DNA from: Phycisphaerae bacterium
GTDB lineage: Bacteria; Planctomycetota; Phycisphaerae; Phycisphaerales; UBA1924
Direction of reading: 5' to 3'
NCBI GenBank assembly: GCA_030426605.1
Contig: JAUHXM010000020.1
Span: 1-39,131 of the forward strand
DNA length: 39,131 nt
This document shows, in pieces, positions 8,908 through 16,645 of the stretch. The translations under genes and the position numbers were made by a program. Every line of letters starts with the position of its first letter. The first letter of the stretch is position 1. The notes under the pieces were generated by a model. The model made no database searches. It was not told the DNA's origin and was given only the letters and a program-made list of their open reading frames with translations.

Positions 8908-9858
8908 TCACCCGGATCCTGCGCGTTTGCCCGGGAGGTGGACCAGCGACCGCGCGAGTTCGGCCCGGTCCGCCCGCGCCAGCCGGCGCGCGATCCGAGG
9001 TGTCAGACCGGTGTGCGCGCGGCACGCGTCGGCGAGGTGGTTGCCACCGGCGAACCCGCTCCGGACCGCGGCGTCCGCGATCGAGACCGACGGGTCCTCC
9101 ATCAGATCGAGTGCGCCCGCCAGACGGAGCCGCATCAGGCAGGTGTGCACGGTCATCCCCGTGCGGGCGCGGAACACCCGGCAGAAGTGAAGGGGCGACA
9201 GGTGCGCGGCGCGGGCAACGTCCGCGAGTGTCAGCCGCTCAGCGAACCGCAGCGCCATGAGCGACACCGCGTCGTTCACCGCGCCGTGGTGCGCTTCGTC
9301 TGTCGCGCGTCGCCTCGGTGGCACGCCACCCGCCGCCTCATACGCGGGCCCGAACAACCCCGCCAGCACGCGCAGCGCGAGTTCCTCGCCCAGCACGGGA
9401 TCGAACTCGCCGCCCGCGAGCGCTCCCAACGCGCGGAGCCGCACCCCGGTCTCACACGCGACCGGTCCGGACATGAAACCGAACGGGCGTCGCTCATCGC
9501 CAGGGCCGCGCCCGGCGGCCGCCTCGATCAGCTCCGCCGTGACATCCGGGCGTGCCCAAACCCAATCCGTCGCCTCGCCAGACCCGGTCAATGCGCGTTT
9601 GCGGTACGCCTGGTTCTCGTTCGAGAAGAGCGCGACGGCCGCGGACCCGACCACCTCTCGGCGCGAGCCGGCCCACGCGAAGCGCATCGGCCGCCGCGGC
9701 ACGCCGACGATCGGCCCGCCGCGCCCCGTCAGGTTCTCCCGGCCCCAATCCGGGGCATCGGCGTCGAGCCGGAGCGTCCCGAACGCCACGCACCCCACGA
9801 CGGCGAGCGTGCTCGCCGTCTCCCCTGATGATCCGGGTGTCTGCGCACGATCCGCCAC
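8908..9858 (-). CDS. AraC/XylS-family transcriptional regulator
   Basis: 316 residues, starting at a GTG (9858) without a clear ribosome site, so the start is less certain. The C-terminal ~100 residues form the double helix-turn-helix of the AraC family: LTLADVARAAHLSPLHFCRVF is the first helix-turn-helix, and SIADAAVRSGFAGGNHLADA followed by HTGLTP is the second plus the family's closing motif. The N-terminal ~200 residues are an effector domain without a recognisable cupin signature. It contains RRPMRFAWAGSRREV and FSNENQAYRK, as in AraC regulators of unknown ligand. The gene sits between the M43 protease and FG-GAP genes, 56 bases before the latter, all on one strand. Control of neighbouring secreted proteins is an inference from position only. 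Confidence 0.88.
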   Translation of the reverse strand: MADRAQTPGSSGETASTLAVVGCVAFGTLRLDADAPDWGRENLTGRGGPIVGVPRRPMRFAWAGSRREVVGSAAVALFSNENQAYRKRALTGSGEATDWVWARPDVTAELIEAAAGRGPGDERRPFGFMSGPVACETGVRLRALGALAGGEFDPVLGEELALRVLAGLFGPAYEAAGGVPPRRRATDEAHHGAVNDAVSLMALRFAERLTLADVARAAHLSPLHFCRVFRARTGMTVHTCLMRLRLAGALDLMEDPSVSIADAAVRSGFAGGNHLADACRAHTGLTPRIARRLARADRAELARSLVHLPGKRAGSG

Positions 9859-9912
9859 GCGGGGGGTACCGGCGCGGCCCGCACCAGGTGGCGGCCCCCG
9901 AGAGCAGAGCGA

Positions 9913-11508
9913 TCAGGGGCACCCGGCGAGGAACGAGGCGACGAAGGCGTCGATGTCGTCGAAGTTCAGGATGCCGTTGGCGTCGAGATCGGCGAGCAGA
10001 TCGCCGCCGAGGAACCCGACCACGAAGGCGTCGATGTCGTCGAGGTTCACCAAACCCGAGTCATCTATATCCGCATCGCAAGCCTTTTCAAGTACCACCG
10101 CGTCAAGCCCGTACCCGTTGCGTGCAACCGGAACATCGGGGTTGGATCCCACGATTATAACGCCCATGGTGTTCTCGCCGGCCGCCAGCGTGAACGCCCC
10201 GAGATAGGCAGGCCCTGTGTTCAGCACCCTCGTCGCGTACAGGTCGATGGCCCCGCCCGCCTGGCCATTCAGGCTGTGACGGACGATGCCGAAATCGCCC
10301 GCTGCGGTGAGGGACGCATACACACGGTACCGCCCCTCGGCGGGGGCCATCACGGGCATGGTGAGCTCGTCGCCAGCGGCACCGTTCAGCCAGAGCACCT
10401 GCGTGTGGTTGCTCCATCGCCCGAGAAAGCCGGTCATGACCTGCGGGCCGACCGACCCACCCGTGACACTCAAGCCAACCAATTCGGGCTCGGTCGGCGC
10501 GAGAGCGTCGGGCCCGATCGCCGCGGGCAAGCCCGCGCCGGTGCGCAGGGCGAGCACCTGACGCATGGTCCACACCTGCGAAGGCGAGTACGAATCGATC
10601 GGGTGGTAGTAGGACATCGGGTTCTCACGCGGCACCGGGATCGCGTTCCCGTTGAGCACGACCGGGCCCGTAGCACATTGGATCGATGGGTCACGAACGA
10701 AAGGATCAGGTAGCGTGTCTGTCCGCCCGTCGCCGTCGAAGATGTTGACGTCTCCAGCTCCCGCGTCGAGATACGACTCGGCTTGCTCGACCGACTCTGA
10801 GATGTACCGGAACGTGTGCGCGAGTCCGAGGTAGTGCCCGAACTCGTGCGCCAACAGCCCGATGTTCTGCACCCCGCAGACCTGTGTGACCTCGAATCCG
10901 GGCATGACCACATAGTTGTTGTCGGTCCAAGAGAACCCGCCGCCCGTTGGGCTCGCTCCACGGCCCCACCGGAAGATCACCAGGACCCGATCGGGCACCT
11001 GCGCCGCGATCGCGTTTGCCGCGATGACCTGCGCGCCCCACTCCGGGTGGCCGCTGCCCTCCATCGTGTTGAGCAGCGTGCTGCTGACCTCCTCCCAGTC
11101 GCCTGAGCCGGGTACCGGATTGAAATCGAATCGGATGTTCGCACTCGCAAAGACTTCGTTCGCCCGCTCGACCCACGCCGCGATCTCATCAGGCGTGATC
11201 GGTGTGCGCCGCGAGCCGTCGTCGTCCGCGGCGATCACCGCATAGACCCGCACCGCCATCACCGGTCCAGGATCTGGCGGTGGAGACCACGCGACCGGGA
11301 TCCCCGCGGTGCTCGCGAGGCTTGGGCTCGCATCCCCGATCGCTTGCTTCCGGAAGGTATCCGCGTCGTGCTCTCCGCAGATTGTTGCGAGGGCCTGACG
11401 CGACACTGAACAATCGCCCGCGAGGAACCCGCACGCTTCATCACCGAACGCCATTCCCGCCGCGAGCGCGCACACTCCCACCACCACCGTCGCCGTGGTT
11501 ACCCGCAT
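9913..11508 (-). CDS. Secreted M43 (pappalysin-like) zinc metalloprotease with C-terminal GC-type dockerin
   Basis: 531 residues from the ATG at 11508, which has AGGGG 7 bases upstream; the signal peptide ends near MAFGDEA. The zinc site is HEFGHYLGLAHTF (about residues 221-233), the extended HExxHxxGxxH with the following Thr-Phe of the M43/PAPP-A family. ENPMSYYHP is the Met-turn region, followed by SPSQVWTMRQV as in the family. Downstream is a ~150-residue beta-rich domain resembling a carbohydrate-binding or jelly-roll module (APAEGRYRVYASL region). The last 55 residues are a dockerin (CDADIDDSG to AGCP) without loop cysteines. The gene has its own candidate promoter and lies just downstream of the atpA terminator, so it starts a new transcription unit. 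This is the second dockerin protease in the island and belongs to a different family from the first. Confidence 0.91.
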   Translation of the reverse strand: MRVTTATVVVGVCALAAGMAFGDEACGFLAGDCSVSRQALATICGEHDADTFRKQAIGDASPSLASTAGIPVAWSPPPDPGPVMAVRVYAVIAADDDGSRRTPITPDEIAAWVERANEVFASANIRFDFNPVPGSGDWEEVSSTLLNTMEGSGHPEWGAQVIAANAIAAQVPDRVLVIFRWGRGASPTGGGFSWTDNNYVVMPGFEVTQVCGVQNIGLLAHEFGHYLGLAHTFRYISESVEQAESYLDAGAGDVNIFDGDGRTDTLPDPFVRDPSIQCATGPVVLNGNAIPVPRENPMSYYHPIDSYSPSQVWTMRQVLALRTGAGLPAAIGPDALAPTEPELVGLSVTGGSVGPQVMTGFLGRWSNHTQVLWLNGAAGDELTMPVMAPAEGRYRVYASLTAAGDFGIVRHSLNGQAGGAIDLYATRVLNTGPAYLGAFTLAAGENTMGVIIVGSNPDVPVARNGYGLDAVVLEKACDADIDDSGLVNLDDIDAFVVGFLGGDLLADLDANGILNFDDIDAFVASFLAGCP

Positions 11509-11599
11509 CTGAATTCCCCTCATGCAGCGACGCGAACCGCGCGTCGTCAAGCCGCCGTGCCTCGGAACTTACGGCTGCTACGGGCAGGGGTTGCATAAA

Positions 11600-11626
11600 A
11601 GTATAGTGGCCTGGCCAATCGACCAA
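11600..11626 (-). promoter_or_regulatory. Candidate promoter of the M43 protease gene
   Basis: On the minus strand a perfect-looking -10 box, TATACT (11605-11600), stands in an AT-rich patch. TTGGTC (11626-11621) could be the -35, but the spacing of 15 bases is shorter than the usual 17. It lies about 90 bases before the gene start and beyond the atpA terminator. Tentative. Confidence 0.4.
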
Positions 11627-11663
11627 TGCCGGCAGATACGAAGGTTGCCCACGAGGCGCAAAG

Positions 11664-11688
11664 AAAAAGCCCGCCTCTGAGGCGGGCT
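11664..11688 (-). terminator. Rho-independent terminator after atpA
   Basis: A 9-bp perfect stem (11668-11676 with 11680-11688, loop CAG on the minus strand) is followed on the minus strand by a T-rich run (TTTTTCTTT). It lies about 40 bases beyond the atpA stop codon. Confidence 0.87.
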
Positions 11689-11726
11689 CACTCCGAATGG
11701 AAATCCAGGACGATGCTGGTGGAGGA

Positions 11727-13301
11727 TCAGCTTGACCAACCAGCCTTGAACTTCTTCAGCTGGTCGTCCAGCCCCTGCACGACATCGTCGCCCAGCGCCT
11801 TCGTCTGATCGAGCTGATCGCGGACGCTCTTGCCCGCCGTTTGGAAATGCTCGAGCATCCCCTTCTCGAACGCGTCCACCTTGTCCAGCGGCACGTCGTC
11901 CAGGTAGCCCTTCGCACCCGCGTAGATCGAGATCACCTGGTCCGTCACGGGCATCGGCACGTACTGCGGCTGCTTGAGCAGCTCCACCATCGCGGCGCCG
12001 CGGTCGAGCTGCTTCTGGGTCGCCTTGTCGAGCTCGGTGCCCAGCTGGGCGAACGCCTCGAGCTCGCGGAACGCCGCGAGGTCCAGTCGCAGCGAGCCGG
12101 CGATCTTCTTCATCGCCTTCACCTGCGCCGCACCACCCACGCGCGACACCGAGATACCCACGTTCACCGCCGGGCGGACGCCCTTGTAGAACAGATCCGG
12201 CTCGAGGTAGATCTGGCCGTCCGTGATCGAGATCACGTTCGTCGGGATGTACGCCGACACGTCGCCTTCCTGCGTCTCGATGACGGGCAGGGCCGTCAGC
12301 GAGCCCGCGCCGTTCTCGTCGCTGAGTTTGGTCGCGCGCTCGAGCAGGCGGGAGTGGAGGTAGAACACGTCGCCCGGGTACGCCTCACGCCCCGGCGGGC
12401 GACGCAGCAGCAGCGAGAGCTGGCGGTACGCCACCGCCTGCTTGGACAGATCGTCGTAGATCAGCAGGGCGTGCTTGGGCATCGGCGCGCCCGAGGCGAG
12501 CGTCTGCCCGGGCTGCTTGCCCGACCACATGAAGTACTCGCCCATGGTGCACCCGGTGTAGGGCGCGATGTACTGCATGGGCGCGGGGTCCGAGCTCGCC
12601 GCGTTCACGACGATGGTGTAGTCCATCGCCCCGTTGTTCTTCAGCGTCTCGACGACGCCCGCGACGGTCGATTCCTTCTGCCCGACCGCGACGTAGATGC
12701 AGACCACGGCCTCGTCGGTGCCCCAGAACTGCTTCTGGTTGATGATCGTGTCGATCGCGATCGCGGTCTTGCCCGTCTTGCGGTCGCCGATGATCAGCTC
12801 GCGCTGCCCCTTGCCGATCGGGATCATCGAGTCGATCGCCTTGACGCCCGTCTGCAGCGGCTCGTGCACCGGCTGACGCTCGGCGATGCCCGGCGCGATG
12901 ATGTCCACCTTGCGATGCGCCGCGGCGTTGATCGCCGCGCCGTCGTCCAAGGGCTCGCCCAGCGGGTTCACCACGCGGCCCAGCAGGCCCTCACCCACCG
13001 GCACCTCGAGCAGGCGGCCGGTGGACTTCACCATGTCGCCTTCCTTGACGTTCAGGTAGTTGCCGTAGATGACGGCGCCGACGGTGTCCTGCTCCAGGTT
13101 CATGACCTGGCCCATGACGGCGCCCTCTGATGTCTGGAATTCGAGCAGCTCGCCGGCCATCGCCTTGGCGAGCCCGTAGATGCGCGCGATGCCGTCGCCG
13201 ACCTCGACGACGCGCCCGACCTCGCTCACCTCGAGCTCGGAGGCGAACTGCTGGATCTCTTGCTTGATGACGCTCGTGATCTCGTCGGTTCGGATCTTCA
13301 C
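11727..13301 (-). CDS. atpA: F1Fo ATP synthase subunit alpha
   Basis: 524 residues, close to the usual ~500-510. The start is the GTG at 13301 (protein begins [11 protein letters not shown]), supported by AGAGGA 7 bases upstream; the longer frame to 13397 encodes non-homologous sequence. The nucleotide-binding P-loop [10 protein letters not shown] is at about residues 168-177, and the N-terminal beta-barrel ([16 protein letters not shown]) and the alpha-subunit segment [14 protein letters not shown] are intact. The subunit forms the catalytic hexamer with beta in the cytoplasmic F1 head and binds non-catalytic nucleotide. It is unusual that no other atp gene lies on either side: c-di-AMP genes are upstream and a secreted protease is downstream, with terminator-like hairpins on both sides. 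The protein itself looks like an ordinary F-type alpha. Confidence 0.97.
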   Translation of the reverse strand: MKIRTDEITSVIKQEIQQFASELEVSEVGRVVEVGDGIARIYGLAKAMAGELLEFQTSEGAVMGQVMNLEQDTVGAVIYGNYLNVKEGDMVKSTGRLLEVPVGEGLLGRVVNPLGEPLDDGAAINAAAHRKVDIIAPGIAERQPVHEPLQTGVKAIDSMIPIGKGQRELIIGDRKTGKTAIAIDTIINQKQFWGTDEAVVCIYVAVGQKESTVAGVVETLKNNGAMDYTIVVNAASSDPAPMQYIAPYTGCTMGEYFMWSGKQPGQTLASGAPMPKHALLIYDDLSKQAVAYRQLSLLLRRPPGREAYPGDVFYLHSRLLERATKLSDENGAGSLTALPVIETQEGDVSAYIPTNVISITDGQIYLEPDLFYKGVRPAVNVGISVSRVGGAAQVKAMKKIAGSLRLDLAAFRELEAFAQLGTELDKATQKQLDRGAAMVELLKQPQYVPMPVTDQVISIYAGAKGYLDDVPLDKVDAFEKGMLEHFQTAGKSVRDQLDQTKALGDDVVQGLDDQLKKFKAGWSS

Positions 13302-13361
13302 AGCCGGTTCCTCTCGCGTCCGCCTGGGCCGGCCCCTCCAGGGGGTCACGGCGCGGTGATC

Positions 13362-13394
13362 AAAGGGCCCTGCCGACCAGACTCGGCGGGGCCC
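13362..13394 (-). terminator. Terminator-like hairpin between cdaR and atpA
   Basis: A 12-bp stem with one G-T wobble (13365-13376 with 13383-13394, loop of 6) is followed on the minus strand by only TTTG. It begins 36 bases after the cdaR stop and lies 60 bases before the atpA start. It could be a weak terminator or an atpA leader structure. Confidence 0.55.
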
Positions 13395-13430
13395 CAACGG
13401 TAGCTCTCACGCGTCCGGATTTCCCCCGCC

Positions 13431-14501
13431 TTACGGACCCGAAACCGCCGGGTCGTCTTGGCTGACGCGAGTGATCGTCAGCCTGACCGCGTCGTTGGGG
13501 ATCTCCGCCCGCACCCCCGCGGGCAGGTCCACAACCCGGGCCCGAGCGGTCTCGAGCCCCGCCTCCAGATCCTCGAACGACAGCACGATCTCCGCCGCCG
13601 GGCGGATCTCCCGCCGGCGGATCCGGTCCAGCTGCTCCTGCGGGCCCGTCAGGACCACGTCGATCAGGTCCTGGTCCGCCTGATCGATCTCGATGCTCCA
13701 TCGCCCCGCCTCCGTGGGCGACATCCGCACCTGCACCGGCATCGTCGGAATGGTCAGCGTCGAGGACTTCGACCGCACCGTGACCGAGACGTCCACGCGG
13801 GCCGGGTCCAGACGCGTGGACCACCCCAGGTCCGTCCCCGGCGGCAGCCTGACCGCGACATTCCGGACCGTCTCGGCCCGCCCGGGCACCAAGGGCCCGA
13901 GCTCACGTTCGCCGAGCTCCGCCGACACCACCGCCGAGGGCCCGTACTCGTCGAGCACCGACCGCGGCGCGATGAACCGGACCGTCGTGGGCGTCGCCGC
14001 GGGCACGCCGTCGAGCTCCACCCCGTCGGGCACGCGCACCGCGACGGGCAGCTCGCGCACGCCCAGCTGCCCGACCTCGACCCGGAGCCGCGCGGGCGAG
14101 ACCGACTCGATCGTCACGCCCGAGCCCCGGAACGACTCGCTGCCCCGCAGCGCCTCACGCAGATCGATCTCGTGCACGCCCGGCTCGGACGGGAAGTTCG
14201 CGCCGACCGCGAGCGTCACGAGCCCGAGCAGGCGGTCCTTGAGGGTGTCGGTGAGCGCCGCGGACCCCGCGATCGTCACCTCGACCTGCCCGCCCCAGTC
14301 CTGATCGGGTGCGACGCGCACGACCGGCCCGTCCTCGCGCGCGGTCACGCCCTCCGAGCCATCCGCGAGGACGAGCTGCAAGCTGAGCGGCTCGGTCTGG
14401 ATCGTCTGCGATTCCGCGAGCGCCCACGCGAGGGCCGCGAGGACCGTCACGACGACGAGTGTCCGGATTGTCGTCCGCCCGGGCCGGGCTCGGCTGACCA
14501 T
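13431..14501 (-). CDS. cdaR: CdaR-like YbbR-domain protein, partner of the diadenylate cyclase
   Basis: 356 residues. The ATG at 14501 overlaps the cdaA stop by one base (TGATG), which implies translational coupling; the longer frame to 14828 only shadows cdaA. A single N-terminal membrane segment (TLVVVTVLAALAWALAES, about residues 13-30) is followed by a periplasmic part made of repeated YbbR-like beta modules, each with a pattern like 'LPVAVRVPDGVELDGVPAATP' and 'VRFIAPRSVLDE'. In Firmicutes CdaR binds CdaA and tunes its activity. The role here is inferred from the conserved cdaA-cdaR gene order and the domain pattern. The glmM gene that often follows this pair is absent; atpA comes next instead. 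Confidence 0.85.
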   Translation of the reverse strand: MVSRARPGRTTIRTLVVVTVLAALAWALAESQTIQTEPLSLQLVLADGSEGVTAREDGPVVRVAPDQDWGGQVEVTIAGSAALTDTLKDRLLGLVTLAVGANFPSEPGVHEIDLREALRGSESFRGSGVTIESVSPARLRVEVGQLGVRELPVAVRVPDGVELDGVPAATPTTVRFIAPRSVLDEYGPSAVVSAELGERELGPLVPGRAETVRNVAVRLPPGTDLGWSTRLDPARVDVSVTVRSKSSTLTIPTMPVQVRMSPTEAGRWSIEIDQADQDLIDVVLTGPQEQLDRIRRREIRPAAEIVLSFEDLEAGLETARARVVDLPAGVRAEIPNDAVRLTITRVSQDDPAVSGP

Positions 14502-15394
14502 CACCCGGCCTCCTTCGCGGGCTCCGCCGCCTCGTTCACGTCGCCGTCGAGCTTGCTGGCGTCGAACCCGGGCGTCTCGTCCTCGTCGGGCTCTTCCGCA
14601 TCGGCACCGAGGCGCTCGTTGATGACGCGTTCGAGGTTCCCCGCATCGATCGCCGGCCCGAGCGTGCCGCGTTCGGCGATGCGGATGAGCCCCGTCTCCT
14701 CGCTCACCACGACGACGAGCGCGTCCGATTCCTTCGTGATGCCCACCGCCGCGCGGTGCCGCGAGCCGAGCGAGGGGTCGGGCATGTCCGACGGGTCCGC
14801 CATGGGCAGCTGCACGCCCGCCGCCCACGCCTTGCGCCCTCGGATCACCACCGCGAGATCATGGAGCGCCGAGCCCGGGTAGAAGATCGTCTGCAGCAAC
14901 CGCGCCGAGACCTCCGCGTTGAGCTCGGTCCCGCCCTCGATCAGCGTCCGCAGCCCGACCGTCCGCTCGATCACGATGAGCGCGCCGAACCGGCTTTTGG
15001 ACAGGTACGTGCATGCCGTCGCGATGTCGCCCGCGACCTGCTCGATGTCCGTCCGCGAGGTACGGAACCACGACGTCTCGCCCAGCCGGATGAGTGCCCG
15101 TCGCAGCTCGGGCTGGAACACCACGATCAGCGCGATCGCGACGAGCGCCAGGGCACGGTCGTAGAGATACGCGATCCGCTCGAACGACCCGTCGCCCCCG
15201 AGGATGCGGACGACGATCGTCCCGACCACGACGATCGCGAGCAGCCCCTTGAGCGCGCCCGCCGCGCGGGTGCCCTGCACGAACCGGACGATCGCATAGA
15301 CGACGATCCAGATGAGCGCAAACTCAACGAGGACCTCCCACCACCGGTAGGACCCGACCCGTTCGACAAGATCGATGATTCGCTCGAGAGGCAA
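14501..15394 (-). CDS. cdaA: CdaA-type membrane diadenylate cyclase with DLA in place of the DGA motif
   Basis: 297 residues, starting at a TTG (15394) with AAGGA 6 bases upstream. Three N-terminal membrane helices (about residues 23-40, 47-65 and 80-95) precede a DisA_N cyclase domain, the CdaA layout. The domain condenses two ATP to cyclic di-AMP at a face-to-face dimer. RHR (residues 212-214, in GSRHRAAVGI) and the SEETG segment are intact. The other signature, normally DGA, reads DLA (residues 179-181, in ALHDLAVVI): the codon is CTC, not a glycine codon. An acidic C-terminal tail (EEPDEDETPG) is extra. The gene is divergent from mutY across about 90 bases, so both promoters must lie there, although no clear boxes are visible. 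Family assignment is firm; activity is uncertain because of the substitution. Confidence 0.92.
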   Translation of the reverse strand: MPLERIIDLVERVGSYRWWEVLVEFALIWIVVYAIVRFVQGTRAAGALKGLLAIVVVGTIVVRILGGDGSFERIAYLYDRALALVAIALIVVFQPELRRALIRLGETSWFRTSRTDIEQVAGDIATACTYLSKSRFGALIVIERTVGLRTLIEGGTELNAEVSARLLQTIFYPGSALHDLAVVIRGRKAWAAGVQLPMADPSDMPDPSLGSRHRAAVGITKESDALVVVVSEETGLIRIAERGTLGPAIDAGNLERVINERLGADAEEPDEDETPGFDASKLDGDVNEAAEPAKEAG

Positions 15395-15485
15395 CGCCCG
15401 TCCTTCTGCGCTTAAGGGATCCTACGCGATGGGGCGCGGATCCTGCGGGTACCATCGGCTCGTGGCGGTGGGAAAGCCCCAAACT

Positions 15486-16526
15486 ATGCGGGATTCGCCC
15501 GATCCGGCCCGCGTCGCGGGCGCGCTCGAGCGCTGGTTCGCCCACGCCGCCCGCGACCTCCCCTGGCGGACCACCCCGCGCGACCCCTACCGCTCGCTCG
15601 TCTCCGAGCTGATGGCCCAGCAAACGCAGATCGCCCGTGTCGTCGAGAAGTTCGCGCCCTTCATCGACCGCTTCCCGACGGTCCACGCCCTCGCGGCAGC
15701 GCCCGAGGACGACGTGCTCGCCGCGTGGTCCGGGCTCGGCTATTACCGCCGGGCGCGGCTGCTCCAGGCGTGCGCCCGCGCGATCGTCGCCGATCACGCC
15801 GGACGCGTCCCCGAGACCCCGGCGGAGCTCAAAGCCCTCCCCGGCATCGGCGACTACACCGCCGGCGCGATCGCCTCGATCGTCTTCGACCGGCCCGAGC
15901 CCGCGGTGGACGGCAACGTCGTCCGCGTCCTCCTCCGCGTGCACAATGCCGACCTCCCGCAGGACGCGCCGAGCACCAAGCGCTGGGCCACCGACCACGC
16001 GCGCGAACTGGCGGTCGCCGCCGAGTCCCCGGGCGCCCTCGCCGAGGCGCTCATGGAACTCGGCGCGACCGTCTGCACGCCCGGCTCGCCCAAGTGCGAC
16101 GCCTGCCCAATAACCGACCTGTGCGCCGCGCGAGCCGCTGGCACGACCGGCACCATCCCCGCGCCCAAAGCCCGCACCAACGTCAGCGTGCTGCACTGCG
16201 CGTCCGTGCTCGACGCCGATGCGCGCGGCCGCCTGCTCGTCGAGCGCCGACCCGACACCGGCATGTGGGCCGGGCTCTGGCAAGCCCCGACGCTCGAATC
16301 CTCGGACACCGAAGCGACCGCTGGCGATGTGCGCGCGTTTGTGGGCGCCGGGTCCGTCGAAATCGCCGAGGAGTTCGATCACAAGACGACGCACCGGCTC
16401 GTCCGCTTCCGCGTGTGGCGGTCGTCGGGCGCGCGGGCCGGGCGCTCGCGGGTGCGCCGATCGCCCGCCCAGATCGCCCAGCTCGGGATCTCCAACCCCC
16501 AGCGCCGGATCCTGCTGGGGGGCTGA
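15486..16526 (+). CDS. mutY: Adenine DNA glycosylase MutY
   Basis: 346 residues from the ATG at 15486; upstream in-frame GTGs around 15463 are possible and no strong ribosome site decides. The enzyme removes adenine mispaired with 8-oxoguanine. Visible hallmarks are the catalytic Glu in SELMAQQTQIARV (about residue 41), the helix-hairpin-helix LPGIGDYTAGAIAS, the catalytic Asp in VDGNVVRVLLRV (about 140), and the iron-sulfur cluster spacing C-x6-C-x2-C-x5-C (CTPGSPKCDACPITDLC, about 197-213). The C-terminal ~110 residues form the NUDIX-like 8-oxoG recognition domain. The gene is divergent from cdaA. A 26-bp perfect palindrome follows the stop. Confidence 0.95.
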   Translation: MRDSPDPARVAGALERWFAHAARDLPWRTTPRDPYRSLVSELMAQQTQIARVVEKFAPFIDRFPTVHALAAAPEDDVLAAWSGLGYYRRARLLQACARAIVADHAGRVPETPAELKALPGIGDYTAGAIASIVFDRPEPAVDGNVVRVLLRVHNADLPQDAPSTKRWATDHARELAVAAESPGALAEALMELGATVCTPGSPKCDACPITDLCAARAAGTTGTIPAPKARTNVSVLHCASVLDADARGRLLVERRPDTGMWAGLWQAPTLESSDTEATAGDVRAFVGAGSVEIAEEFDHKTTHRLVRFRVWRSSGARAGRSRVRRSPAQIAQLGISNPQRRILLGG

Positions 16527-16537
16527 CGCGGTCCCCC

Positions 16538-16607
16538 CACGAGCCGCGACCGGGAGGGAGCGGTCCCCCCTCAACGCCAACCCGCTCCCTCCCGGTCGCG
16601 GCTCGTG
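16538..16607. repeat. 26-bp perfect inverted repeat between mutY and the glycosyltransferase
   Basis: The left arm (16538-16563) is the exact reverse complement of the right arm (16582-16607), with an 18-base C-rich loop. It starts 11 bases after the mutY stop and ends about 38 bases before the next gene. There is no T-tract, so it is not a classical terminator. The arms contain GAGCCGCGACC and GGGAGGGAGCGG; read on the minus strand they would translate to TSRDREGAGW. This sequence differs from the two palindromes at 17.4 and 23.4 kb. Confidence 0.85.
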
Positions 16608-16645
16608 ATCGGGCGTTGGTTCGGGCGCACTACTACCCTCATCGC

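Noticed and set aside
11841-13130. 429-residue plus-strand open frame inside atpA
   Set aside because: Purely antisense to a conserved housekeeping gene; His/Arg/Asp-rich shadow.
13302-13397. 32-residue N-terminal extension of atpA
   Set aside because: It is not similar to any atpA start, it includes the hairpin, and the GTG at 13301 has a good ribosome site.
14502-14828. 109-residue N-terminal extension of cdaR
   Set aside because: It runs inside cdaA in another frame and has Arg/Gly-rich shadow composition; the TGATG junction at 14501 is the natural start.
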